Origin: Daucus carota subsp. sativus
Taxonomy: Eukaryota > Streptophyta > Magnoliopsida > Apiales > Apiaceae
DNA length: 64,000 bases
Assembly (NCBI RefSeq): GCF_001625215.2
Contig: NC_030386.2
Coordinates: 15,160,545 to 15,224,544 of the forward strand
Reading direction: 5' to 3'
Shown here: in pieces, positions 45,892 to 58,956 of the stretch
Numbering within the stretch: position 1 is the stretch's first letter
Layout of the letters: each line of letters starts with the position of its first letter
Made by a program: the position numbers and the translations under genes
The notes under the pieces: generated by a model
The model's database searches: none
What the model saw: only the letters and a program-made list of their open reading frames with translations
What the model was told of the DNA's origin: nothing

Positions 45892-46318
45892 ATTTTTCAC
45901 CTTTTGGATGATTAAGGGGGAGAAATTTAGGAACTTTAATTAATAAAACTTGTGTGTGCTTATGTGTTTAAGTGCAACTTTATGGCTCTATGGTTCTATT
46001 TGTTTTGATTCAGACTAAGTACTAAGTTGTTTGGTTTTCAGGTGGTTTATCCTGAGTTAAATTTGTTTAAGTTGGTTGTTTTGGGATGTTTATCTGTATC
46101 CAGGTGGTTTATCCTGGTCAGATTATTGGTTTATCTATCTAGTTATGCAAGTACTTGATTTGGTTGATATCTGATTGCATAATATATTCTGCTTTGCATA
46201 AAATATTTGTTATATCTGATGTATGTGCTGTATTGGTATATTTGTTAAGGTTTAATGATATTAGATGGCTGTATTCAGGGGGAGTTTAATTACTTTTCCT
46301 AAATATGGTGTAATCATC
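45892..46318 (+). other. Non-coding 3' region of the Copia element
   Basis: T-rich sequence with two extra GGGGGAG motifs (near 45914 and 46278), which could act as secondary polypurine primers, and two CAGGTGGTTTATCCTG copies (about 46040 and 46103). Confidence 0.55.
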
Positions 46319-46330
46319 AAAAAGGGGGAG
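46319..46330 (+). other. Polypurine tract
   Basis: AAAAAGGGGGAG lies two bases before the 3' LTR, where plus-strand DNA synthesis is primed in LTR elements. Confidence 0.9.
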
Positions 46331-46332
46331 AT

Positions 46333-47541
46333 TGATACTCTCAAGGTTTTGATGATTACACTGCCAGCAAGCTAATAGCATAAAACTGATGCTTGTTAGC
46401 AAGCTATCAAAGTGATATATGCATGTGCTAACAGCTTAATGAGTTTCAGTGTTATGTTCAACTGTCAGCAAGCTTACAGGTTATCATTCAGGCTTATCAG
46501 CGAGCTCACAGCGTGAACAGAATAACAAATGGATAAGGATCTAAGTCGAAAAGCAAGGAGATTTATTAGGAATCGATTTGTAAGGACTTTAATATTTATA
46601 TATGACTTATATAAATATTAGAGCTCAGTTTTAAATCAGAATTTCAAACAAAAACGATTTCCTAACTTATAGGAGTGTTTATCTCTATTTCGATCTTATC
46701 TAAAAACACATCCTATCTTATTTCAAATTATGGTTTTATACATAAACGTTTTACTGAGTTGGTTTACAACGTTTCTACGCTTTTTACTCAGTAATCTTCA
46801 CAAGTTTAAACGTTCAAATTGAGAACAAATTATACGTGAGTTCGGTTGGAACAAGAACGTTGGAATTTGTTAGCAAATTGACCGTTGGACTTTGTGTATA
46901 TAAACTTGAGTGTGGTTTCCGTTTTGATAAGAAAAAGAACAAGAACACACTTCAAGCTTCTGAAATACAACACACTTTCATTGCAAAATCTTTACTTGAG
47001 CTCTAGTACTTATATTTGATTATATATCTATATTGAGTTCATAGTTTCGGTTGTATTACACTCATACATTGTATTGTTCAAAGTGTAAAGGTTTGTTGCT
47101 GTGTATCGAGCTTGTGAAACAAGGGAACAAGGGGACTAGTTAGCTAGAAGAGTATACTTGGGAAGTATAGGTCTTGGAGAGCTTTTGGTTCGTGGTTCAG
47201 GGGTTTCAGCAAGCTGATAACAGGAACAAGGGATAAAGGGAGTTATATTATTGAATCATTGTAATCGTTGACATTATTGATTAATAATATAATCTCTTAC
47301 CAGTTGGTAGGGGACCAGGACGTAGACCATTAGGGTTAGGGGTCGAACCTGGCTAAAATTCTCTGTGTTGCTAGCTTACTGATTATATCTGTTTTGCATT
47401 GCATCTGCATTGTTAGCTAGCTGACTGGTTACTCTGAAATTAACAGCAAGCTGTCTGTGACAGTATAAATATTCGGTAACATTAAAAATCGGTCATATTA
47501 GCCATAACACCTATTCACCCCCCTCTAGGTGTGTAATTTCA
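46333..47541 (+). repeat. 3' LTR
   Basis: 1209 bases, the same length as the 5' LTR. The only difference noticed is at about 47453 (C) against 38603 (A). Confidence 0.95.
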
Positions 47542-47594
47542 TTAATCGGAGATTAATCGATTAAATTGGGGATTTTTAAAACACTGATCTAGAG

Positions 47595-48302
47595 CTGAAA
47601 ATGTATGAAAAGATGAAATTATCGCTCACATTGTTTTTTTTCTTTTGTTGTTATTATATATGCACGGGTCAGTTTTGTCTTTTAATGCTTGTTTGCTCAG
47701 AAAATTAAAACTTTGCTCTGGATATAGTATTTCCCTAAAATTTAAAGTAAGAATAATAATAAGATACTCCCTCTGTTTATTTATATTTTTTTATATTAGT
47801 TGTTGTGACTTTGTGCGCGTAATTTACAATTTAAAAAAAATACTTTTATATACTTATTTTTGAATTTTTTTCTGAATAACAAATTAACATATATATTTTT
47901 ATTTAAAAAAAAATTAAAGAATAATATATAAAAATATATTTTCTTTTATACCTTAAAGTACGTGCAAAAAATCAAACCGACCAAAAAAAGAACAAAGGGA
48001 GTTTGATAATGTTACTCCACTTCGGCCATTACGGTGGAAATTGTGGATGTACCCAATCTTGGTCCCCACGTACCAGAACATTACGCACTGCGTCCAAGTT
48101 ACGCGTTTACTACACTGTCTTAAAAACCCAATACTTAAATACTTAAAAGAATTAAAAAACCAAAATATATAAAAAAGACAGTCTAATAAATGAAAATGAT
48201 TCTGATAAGGAAAATCTGATAATATAACAAACAATTAAATATAGATATTTAATTTAGCGGAGGAGATTAAACCGACCCCACCCACCGCCTCTCATTTCCG
48301 CC
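47595..48302. other. Spacer and promoter region before eIF1
   Basis: Contains a Stowaway-like MITE (47767-48001) and, from about 48240, CT-rich promoter DNA with several CACCCC/CCCAC motifs. No gene is seen. Confidence 0.4.
47767..48001. mobile_element. Degenerate Stowaway-like MITE
   Basis: CTCCCTCTGTTTATTTAT at the left faces AACAAAGGGAG at the right. TA precedes the left end, but the right TA is lost. Inner arms pair weakly (GTGCGCGTAA against GTACGTGC). Confidence 0.55.
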
Positions 48303-48310
48303 TATATAAA
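48303..48310 (+). promoter_or_regulatory. TATA box of the eIF1 gene
   Basis: TATATAAA lies about 30 bases before a CACACATACTTTCATC leader-like stretch, in a C-rich promoter. Spacing to a leader exon ending at 48387 is consistent. Confidence 0.65.
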
Positions 48311-48334
48311 TCACCCCCTTCCCCCAAATTACAA

Positions 48335-49024
48335 TCCACACATACTTTCATCGCTCTTGCTTTATTTCCAAAGCTTCATCTTTTCAGGTAATTATCCTTT
48401 AATTCATCTTCGTTTACTGGTTTTTGTTTGAATTTCATCTAAATCTTTGTTGATTCTCTCTGTTTATGATCTCCTCATTGGTTGCTTTGTATTTTGGATA
48501 CTGTTTCATCTTTTATGGAAATCAATTAGGGTTTAGAATTGTAATTGTTTCCCGAATTGACCTTGTTTTTAGGCTTTTTACGGAGTTGATGTATAGATAA
48601 CTCGGGAGATTCTGCTTAATTATTTATTTATCAGGTGTTCCGAAGGTCGTTAATCGGACCTAGTCGGTAACATGAACTTATAGCTGTTAATCCGGTAATC
48701 AGTACTAATCGGTGATACGAGCTTATAGCAAGTAATCAGGTAATTGGAACTAGTCGGTGATGACTTGACCTTAGAGCGACTTTGGTGACATGACCTTATA
48801 GCGATTAATCGGATAATAGGAACTAATAGGTGATATGACCTTAAAGCGGTTAATTGGATAATAGCCTTATAGTGATATGAATCCACTAATCGGTGATATG
48901 ACCTTATAGCAAATAAATTGGGCTATTGGAGACTAATCTTCTGTAGGAATGGGTTGTGTAAAATCTCTTTATGTGATGATGATTGGACACTTTGATTCTG
49001 AGTTTTGTTTTGTTGATTGATCAG
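48335..49024 (+). other. eIF1 leader exon and 5' UTR intron
   Basis: A leader exon appears to end at 48387 (TTTTCAG before GTAATT), with an intron running to CAG at 49024. Plant eIF1/SUI1 genes often have such leader introns. A later AG at 49069-49070 is an alternative acceptor. The intron holds a repeat cluster at 48640-48940. Confidence 0.6.
48640..48940. repeat. hAT-related end plus ~45-bp degenerate tandem repeats in the eIF1 leader intron
   Basis: AATCGGACCTAGTCGGT at 48652-48668 is identical to 37168-37184 in the hAT MITE near the Copia element, and the bases before it (GGTGTTCCGAAGGTCGTT) loosely match that MITE's left end. After it, a unit of about 45 bases (GGTGATATGACCTTATAGCG, then ATTAATCGGATAATAGGAAC) recurs roughly six times with drift and length change. 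Confidence 0.6.
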
Positions 49025-49074
49025 GTTTACGTTTGCAAATTATCTGTTTGCTCTTTTCCCCACAAAGAAGGTAC

Positions 49075-49416
49075 ATGGTTGATTCCGATATCCAGATCCC
49101 CACATCTTTCGACCCATTCGCGGAGGCTGAGATAACAGACGCCACTGGCTCTACTAAAGAGTATGTGCATATTCGCATTCAGCAAAGGAATGGAAGGAAA
49201 AGCTTGACAACTGTGCAAGGGCTCAAGAAAGAACTCAGTTACGACAAGATTCTTAAGGACCTTAAGAAGGCGTTTTGCTGTAATGGTACTGTTGTGAATG
49301 ATAAGGAGCTTGGCAAGGTCATTCAACTTCAAGGTGATCAGCGCAAGAACGTCTCGACTTTCATCGTCCAGGCAGGGATTGTCAAGAAGGATCAGATCAA
49401 AGTTCATGGTTTCTAA
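49075..49416 (+). CDS. SUI1: Translation initiation factor eIF1 (SUI1), 113 residues
   Basis: A single coding exon encodes 113 residues, the normal eIF1 length. It begins MVDSDIQIPTSFDPFAEAE, contains the SUI1-fold core YVHIRIQQRNGRKSLTTVQG, then CCNGTVV and LQGDQRKNVSTFIVQAG, and ends IKVHGF. eIF1 binds the 40S subunit near the P site and keeps scanning stringent until a proper start codon is found. The start is fixed by the conserved MVDSD/E opening; the in-frame upstream codons from 49033 lie in the leader. The gene has its own TATA box and leader intron. It lies between the duplicated aconitase fragment and the intact CDPK, and no equivalent is seen beside the broken CDPK. Confidence 0.97.
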   Translation: MVDSDIQIPTSFDPFAEAEITDATGSTKEYVHIRIQQRNGRKSLTTVQGLKKELSYDKILKDLKKAFCCNGTVVNDKELGKVIQLQGDQRKNVSTFIVQAGIVKKDQIKVHGF

Positions 49417-50633
49417 TACCAACTTTTGACTCTGAAGAATAATAATTCTAGTATTTCTGTTTCAAGTATTGTTTAAGTTTGAACTCTGTTTATTCGGCAT
49501 ATGATTTCCCATGATAAATGGGAACTTCAGTTGATTGTAAGCACTTGATGTTGGGTTTAATTATGAATAATGAAGTTTGTGGTTCTGTGTTACATCACTT
49601 GCATCTTTTCATGATTTATTAGCAATGTCTGTCAGAAGCTGATAATTTCTATTGTTTCCAACCTTCTTGATTCCAAGAAATATATGGTTTTGTATTGGCA
49701 TGTTTGGATCATGATTAATGAGTCCAGTTAACAGAAATTTCGGATTTTAGAACATGTTCGGATTAGCAAATTTATTATATGGAGTGGGAATCTCTCATTT
49801 AGTGGATAAAGCATTCCCTTTACAATTTATAGGATTGGAATCATCATTCCATGTTATAAAATTGCTAATCCAAACCCGAATATTTGGGTTTGAGTTTCTG
49901 ATTTCTGTTTGCCAAGCTCATTAATCATGAATCAAATGTCGATCACTTGCTACAGGATTCCTTGTCTGTGTATCAAAATGTTTCCCTTCTATTCGTAAAC
50001 TGTTTTCACAATGATATTTCAGTTAAAAGACGAGACAGCAGATTTTGTATCTCTGTTCCATACTGTTTCTTCATCATCTTTTTCAGGTATATGCCTTCAG
50101 CTCCAGGGATCTTGGTTGTCAAGAATTTTCGGCATAAATTTCAACGATCCCTACATAAATCTAAAAGCAATAAGTTCTCTACTCAGGTTGGAACCATTAT
50201 CACAGGACCTCTTGTTATTGTTATTGGAATGCTTATGTTACACACCCTGAATCACCGAGGCAATTGTTACAGCTAATCTTCAACCTCGGTTTATGAGAAG
50301 AACAAAATTATTCAAAAAGTCAAACTCTTCATTTAAATATGATCCGAACAGTTTTGGATCACAACCCTTCCAGATCACAACTAAATTTGGGTGAAATGCA
50401 CCTTAAGATGAAATCTTAGTCCATCTTACGCATCACGTAGGTCACTCTTCCAAAGCACTATACACAAAACAATAGTAGAATTGTTCTGATCGTTTTCAAT
50501 TTCACGTGAATTTTATTGTTTTAAAAACAACTCAAATTGAAGCAGCAAGCAGCCCCTGTTCTTACTTTGATTCCCAACCACTATCGAGGTGGTAGATAAC
50601 TGTAGACTGGGCATAGAGATCCTCCATGTGGAA
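49417..50633. other. eIF1 3' flank, an unassigned ORF, and CDPK 3' UTR
   Basis: From 49417 the eIF1 3' UTR runs into AT-rich spacer. Overlapping plus-strand ORFs at 49947-50276 and 50011-50250 contain a splice-like TTTTTCAG near 50086, but neither translation is recognised and coding status is doubtful. From about 50340 the sequence resembles 29760-29960 and is the 3' UTR of the minus-strand CDPK; GATAACTGTAGACTGGGCAT near 50595 is old coding sequence left beyond the new stop. Confidence 0.4.
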
Positions 50634-53883
<3,250 letters not shown>

Positions 53884-54530
53884 TCTCAAAAATAATCACT
53901 TTAATCACCAAGAATTGATCATACAAGACTATAAATACAACTCCTCAAAACACCCAGATGAGATTTCAGATAAAGTTCAGATTTTTATGAAGAAAATTGC
54001 AAGAAGAATGAGATAATGCAAGACTTAAACTGAAGCAAGACTTGTAATACACAAAAGGTAACAACTTTAAACTGGGATCACCAAGAATTATCACACACAA
54101 GGATTTCACAAAAAGATAATATTTTAACCAACCAAATTGAAAGAAAAAGAGATTTTGCAAACAAGACTTGTAGTAAAAAAAGGGTATAAATAATATTAAG
54201 AAACAAGAGAGATAAAAAGTAAAGCCGGCAGCTGGAGAACAACTTGGTCAGCTAAAGGTGGAGTTAAAATAAATGCTGAAAAGTTCAAGAAGAGTGTGTG
54301 TGAGTGAGTATATACATACAAAGATACTTACATACACAACAGCCGGAGGGGAGGGAGTTAAATTAAAATGCAGGTGGTGGTGGCATCCGAAAATAACGCG
54401 TCGTTTGAAATAATAAGAGAAATAATGGATGTGTACATGTGTTTGTATGCGCGTAAGAAATTTAATGGAGGAGTAATTTATATACTTACATATATGCACG
54501 TTCCATCATGATCCGTCCACCTCATTAGCG
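53884..54530 (-). promoter_or_regulatory. Upstream region of the intact CDPK
   Basis: The first ~420 bases parallel 34380-34745 upstream of the pseudogene and so belong to the duplicated block. Similarity fades after about 54310. No firm TATA box was chosen. Confidence 0.5.
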
Positions 54531-55916
54531 CCATCGCAATTCTTTGACCTTTTTTATTCTAAAATTGGGTTGCTTTGATTTCTTAATTGAAATATTAGAA
54601 GAGACGACAAGTTGGTATCTATTCTAATCGGTCTTCTGAAATCGGATATATGTTAATTATATATAATTTTAAAACTTTTTTTGTTCTTCAACTAGTAAAG
54701 TATTTGACGGGTGAATAATATAAAATCATCTCCTTATTGACTATAAATGATTTGACTAAATTGGATCCGTAACACATTATGTTTTAATAATACATGTTAT
54801 ATTAATGGACTATATTTTAAAAATGTCATATAACTATTATTTCAAAATTGGTTTAGTTTATAAAAAAAAAAAAAAGAAGTTATCTTTCTACGAACGTGTA
54901 AAATAAACACTTTATATTTCTTACTTCGTCGGATGAACATTTTTATATACCCGAAATAATATCCTTTATACTTAGTCGAAGACGAGTATAATATACCTTG
55001 ACTATTATATTCAACGAAGGACTCATTGTATACGTAGTGAACATTTAATCACTATCAGCCTAGTGTTGAATTATATTGGTCCAAAATCTTTTATAAGACA
55101 ATGATTTTTCTTGTAGACATTGTTTTTCAAAATTTTGCTGTGAGGTGATCTTCGTTCTAAGACCCAAGCCCTAGACATAATAACGGGGAGTTAGTAGTCT
55201 TTACACTGTGAGTAAGAGAAAAGACCCGACACCTAATACCTAAGATCCAAGACCCGTAAAAATTTAGAAGTTCAAATACCACACCTGAAGCTACATAAAT
55301 ATTGAGGAAGTAACAGGAATACGTTCCGAGATAAGTCTTGTAGATTTACATTTATAGTGAGGTAGTAATGGAAAGTTACGTACCAAGATATATATTTGTA
55401 AAGGCTTCTTCGCCTACTATAAAGAGTATGTTTTTCTTATAGTAAAAAATTTCGAGTCTAGGGAGAAGCTCGGTTACGGGATTAGGGGTGAGCGAATCTG
55501 TTAGGGATTTCGTCATTGCAAACTAGAATAAAAATCTCATGTGTGATATTTCTTCTTTCTTTCTTTTACTTTCGTATATTAACTGTTGTTACTCTCGATA
55601 CACAATTTTAAAAAGGGATAAAAATTTTAAAACGTCATAATTAATTTTAATTGGTGATTAAGCTATTCAACCTCCTCCTAACTTAATTGACCCTTATATG
55701 AGGATCTAATAAAATTTTTTGTGCTCTAGCTCGAATAAACTCCCCATCTTCAATAATGATTATACTGCTTAGGCTTATACTTTTAGTTGCTTCGAATATG
55801 GCTGCATCAATATTAATTTTAGTCAACCTTGAGGCAGTGGAGACCAACGCCTCGGACTTGATTAATGGTAGGCCTAAAAGTTTTTTACTCCAACTGACTT
55901 CTTTTCTAGTCATTTA
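54531..55916. other. AT-rich intergenic DNA, no gene seen
   Basis: Contains homopolymer A runs (54862) and a moderately GC-richer patch (55150-55500) with AAGACCC words. The antisense ORF at 55683-55913 has no recognised domain and adjoins the MITE. Nothing coding can be supported. Confidence 0.4.
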
Positions 55917-56283
55917 GTGGGTGTTTGGATGCATGGCTTATGGGCTTAAAAGTTCGAAAGTCCACCTCCACTTATTATCTGTGCGTTTGGCAAACGCGAG
56001 GAAGTGCTTAATTAAACGAAAAGAAGCCCACAAAATAAGTTAGGTTTCCTAGCTTTTTTTTAGTCTCAACTTCTACTTCTTTCTATTTCTAACAGAAAAT
56101 GACTTCAAAATTGCCAAACTAATACCAACTTATAAGTTAAGTTATCCAAACACTTAAAAAACTTAAAGTCGCAGTATCCAAACACTTCTGGGAGCTTATA
56201 AGTTCAAACCAACTTCTCACTTTTAATCCACTTCTTTACTTTAAGCAATAAGTCATTTCTTTTAAGCTCAGCCAAACGGCCCC
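55917..56283. mobile_element. Tourist-like MITE, about 367 bp
   Basis: The left end GTGGGTGTTTGG and the right end, on the opposite strand, GGGGCCGTTTGG match at 9 of 12 bases and are flanked by TTA on both sides (55914-55916, 56284-56286). Inner arms include GGGCTTAAAAG against CTTTTAAGCTC and many CTTCTACTT / AAGAAGTG words. These ends and the TTA duplication fit PIF/Harbinger-type MITEs. Confidence 0.65.
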
Positions 56284-56286
56284 TTA

Positions 56287-57860
56287 ATAAGTTCATTGCA
56301 GCTGCATGAACACTAAAACTGATCATACAATCTTATCCCACACCCATTGAATTTTTTTGATTTCATAACCATTGCCATTCATGTTAACTTCTCTCGTGCA
56401 CATGTATTAAAAAGAGAAAAGAATATATCCAATTCAGAATCTTGATATCTTAATCTCTCATTACTCACTTCCTGGAGTCCCACCTTCAACCACAACTCTC
56501 TTGCAAATGAGCATCCAAATAACACAAGCCAATGTCTTCATTTGTTACCAGCACCAAGAGCATGTTGTATCGATTTGAATTCGAATACAAACTTATTCCT
56601 TACATTAAAAATAATACGCATAGATTGACTCCAAGATGCATAATTATATGGACCAACCAACTTGTAGCCATTAACCAACTAAAATGATTATTGTTGTGTA
56701 TAACAACATATGTAAATTTCTTAATCAATAGCCACACAATCGTACAAATTATGAATTGCAGTGTGTTGTGAGGTCTTATCAGAACAAATATTATGATCAC
56801 CAGTAAAATGTTATCAAAAAGACATATAAATCAATGAAATAACCAGACTTGTGTATTGAGTTGTAAACTGAAAGAATCAAACAGGTTTTACTTCATTCTT
56901 AATTTTATTAGTATAGACACTATTATAAAAATAAAAAGTAATATAAATTTGAGTATGGTTGTATAAAATCATGGAATGATAAAATTTCGAGTTTTTTTAA
57001 TAAGTGCAGTAAAATTTATAATTATATTATTTAAATTAAAACTCATTATATTTTTGGAATTAAACTATAAAGGCATGATACCACCTAGTTAGTGATATTA
57101 GAATATGAATATCAATACTTATTGCATAATATGCAAATTGATAAATATGATGTACAATGAATACTTATATATAAATATATAATATAATATAATAAAAAAT
57201 TCATGTTTTGGATTGGGTGCGGTCGGATTCGAAATGAGTTTCGAATTGAATATGAAACAATATGTGGTTTAAATAAACCTCACCAAAATATATTTTTGAT
57301 TTAAAAATAGCCACAACTGAATCTAAAAATTCGGGTTCGGTAAGAGTATCTTCAACCATGAAGAGCTCTTAGCTAAAAACTTAGTTGGCATACCAAAAAT
57401 AAAATATATATTCAACCTATTCAAAATATCACCCTCCACCGATACTCACACCTTATCTATGATTATAACCGATTTTCTGTGGATGACTATATTTGTCGAT
57501 CCACTGCATGCACGTAAGAAATATGACACTATCACTTATTATCATATTAAATTGATATATTCTATTTATAATAATCTAATATATTAATAACATATTATTT
57601 TTAAATTATAACTAAACAATATAACCAATACTATAAGCAAAATATGTTATAGATTCAACAAATTTTATATAATATTAATATTTTGCGGCTCCAATTTTGT
57701 TAATTATTAATTCATTATAGCTAACTAAGCTGGAGATATCTTGAAATCCTATCAATGTGATCAACAAATTTGTGTCGGATACACGAATTACAATTGCTAA
57801 AAATAAATGACTGACCAACTGAGATTGATTTTGCAGGGGGGAAATTAGCTGAAGTAGAAA
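56287..57860. other. AT-rich intergenic DNA, no gene seen
   Basis: Long AT-rich stretch with chance ORFs only (near 56600 and 57675, antisense). No RNA gene or clear transposon ends were recognised. Confidence 0.4.
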
Positions 57861-58956
57861 GAATTTAATGCAAGCAAGGGGGGCAGTTAAAAACAAAAGA
57901 AAGCCATCATTTTCATTCTCCTCTTCTTCATCTTTCTGCGCAAGATAAACAAAAGCAAGCAGGTATATCATAACAATATCTCTCATAACAATTTGTATGT
58001 ATCTATAGATCTTTCATCATTTCATAGTGCTGCTTTTTCATCTTTCTGTTCATAATCAAATTTATTTGCAAGTAACTCTTACTTTAAATCAAAGTGTTGT
58101 TAATTTTGTTCATTGATTTTGATTTTTTGTTAGTGGGGTTGCTCTGTTTGTTGTTATTTTTGATTTGTGTTATTGGGTTTTTGTATGTCTTTTTTGACCC
58201 GCCTTGTCTTAGACCAGTTTCGAACATTCGACATCCCGTAAATGCAGCGATTGAGATACGTTTCTGTATTCATCTTGTTTTTGTGAGTTGTTTAATATTG
58301 GTTGTTAGGCTTCTTATAAAGTTGATTGCTTTCGTTATTTAATATTTTTTGTTTATAAAGAATTGTACCTTTTGCATAATTGAACTGAATGGTGGTAAGA
58401 ATTGGTCATATCTTTGTAGCCCGGAATCTCCAATTTTGTACTCGTACCCTTGTTTATAGCACATTATACAGGGTGTAGGATGTGAATCGGGTTTTTTGTA
58501 TTGAAACAGGACACTTCACATTAATTGGATTTGGAAAGGAAGTATGAGTTGGTCTCAAGCTTCACTGAGAGCAAGGCTTAAAAATGATTTGTTTTTTTAT
58601 GTTATCCCTTTGGTTATATCATATATGATATATGTATCAAATAAGTTATTGAGTTATTATCTAGTCTTTATGATTTAGTTGAACTTTTGGGATCAAGATT
58701 GTGTTAAGCAGCTTTACATGCTGAGTTAACTATGCATCGATCTCCAAAACACGTACCAGAGTGCTGTTAAGTGTTAACATAGGTCATTGTGTCTGTCTTA
58801 CAGATTTAAGTGTGGTGAAATGAGAGAGTATAATCTTTAGGATCTTCCATTTCTGTGTTCATTTCTATCTGTTTAATCATTATGACACATATGTGGGAGC
58901 TGACAGTGATCAAATCATCTGTACTTTTTTTTCAGTTGACACATACATTACAGGAA
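57861..58956 (+). other. Probable leader exon and 5' UTR intron of the OTU gene
   Basis: A CT-rich leader-like stretch (CTCCTCTTCTTCATC) is followed by AGCAAGCAG and GTATATC at about 57962, a good donor. CATTACAG at 58946-58953 is a good acceptor four bases before the start codon. The intron has no coding content. Confidence 0.5.

Larger units (their letters stand above)
37481..47541 (+). mobile_element. Complete Ty1/Copia LTR retrotransposon, SIRE/Maximus-like, 10,061 bp
   Basis: Two LTRs of 1209 bases (37481-38689 and 46333-47541) start TGATACTCTC and end TTTCA. A perfect 5-base target duplication TTAAT flanks them (37476-37480 and 47542-47546). Between them lie an initiator-Met-tRNA primer site, gag, pol in the Copia order protease-integrase-RT-RNase H, a third long sense ORF and a polypurine tract. 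The large gag with two zinc knuckles plus an extra ORF after pol is the layout of the SIRE/Maximus lineage; the lineage is an inference. By eye only one LTR difference was found (GCTGTATGTG against GCTGTCTGTG), so insertion is recent. Gag and pol are in different frames. Confidence 0.95.
37149..47586. mobile_element. hAT-type MITE (about 370 bp) split by the Copia insertion
   Basis: The left end CAGTGTTACAGAAATCGGG (37149) and right end TTTTTAAAACACTG (to 47586) are inverted terminal sequences, flanked by ATCTAGAA (37141-37148) and ATCTAGAG (47587-47594), an 8-base duplication with one difference. Removing the Copia element and one TTAAT copy leaves about 372 bases rich in ATTAATCGG words. 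It has no coding content and lies in the duplicated aconitase 3' flank. Confidence 0.75.

Noticed and set aside
49947..50276. Overlapping ORFs after eIF1 considered as a small gene
   Set aside because: Two frames compete, neither translation is recognised, and no start context or conserved motif supports coding.
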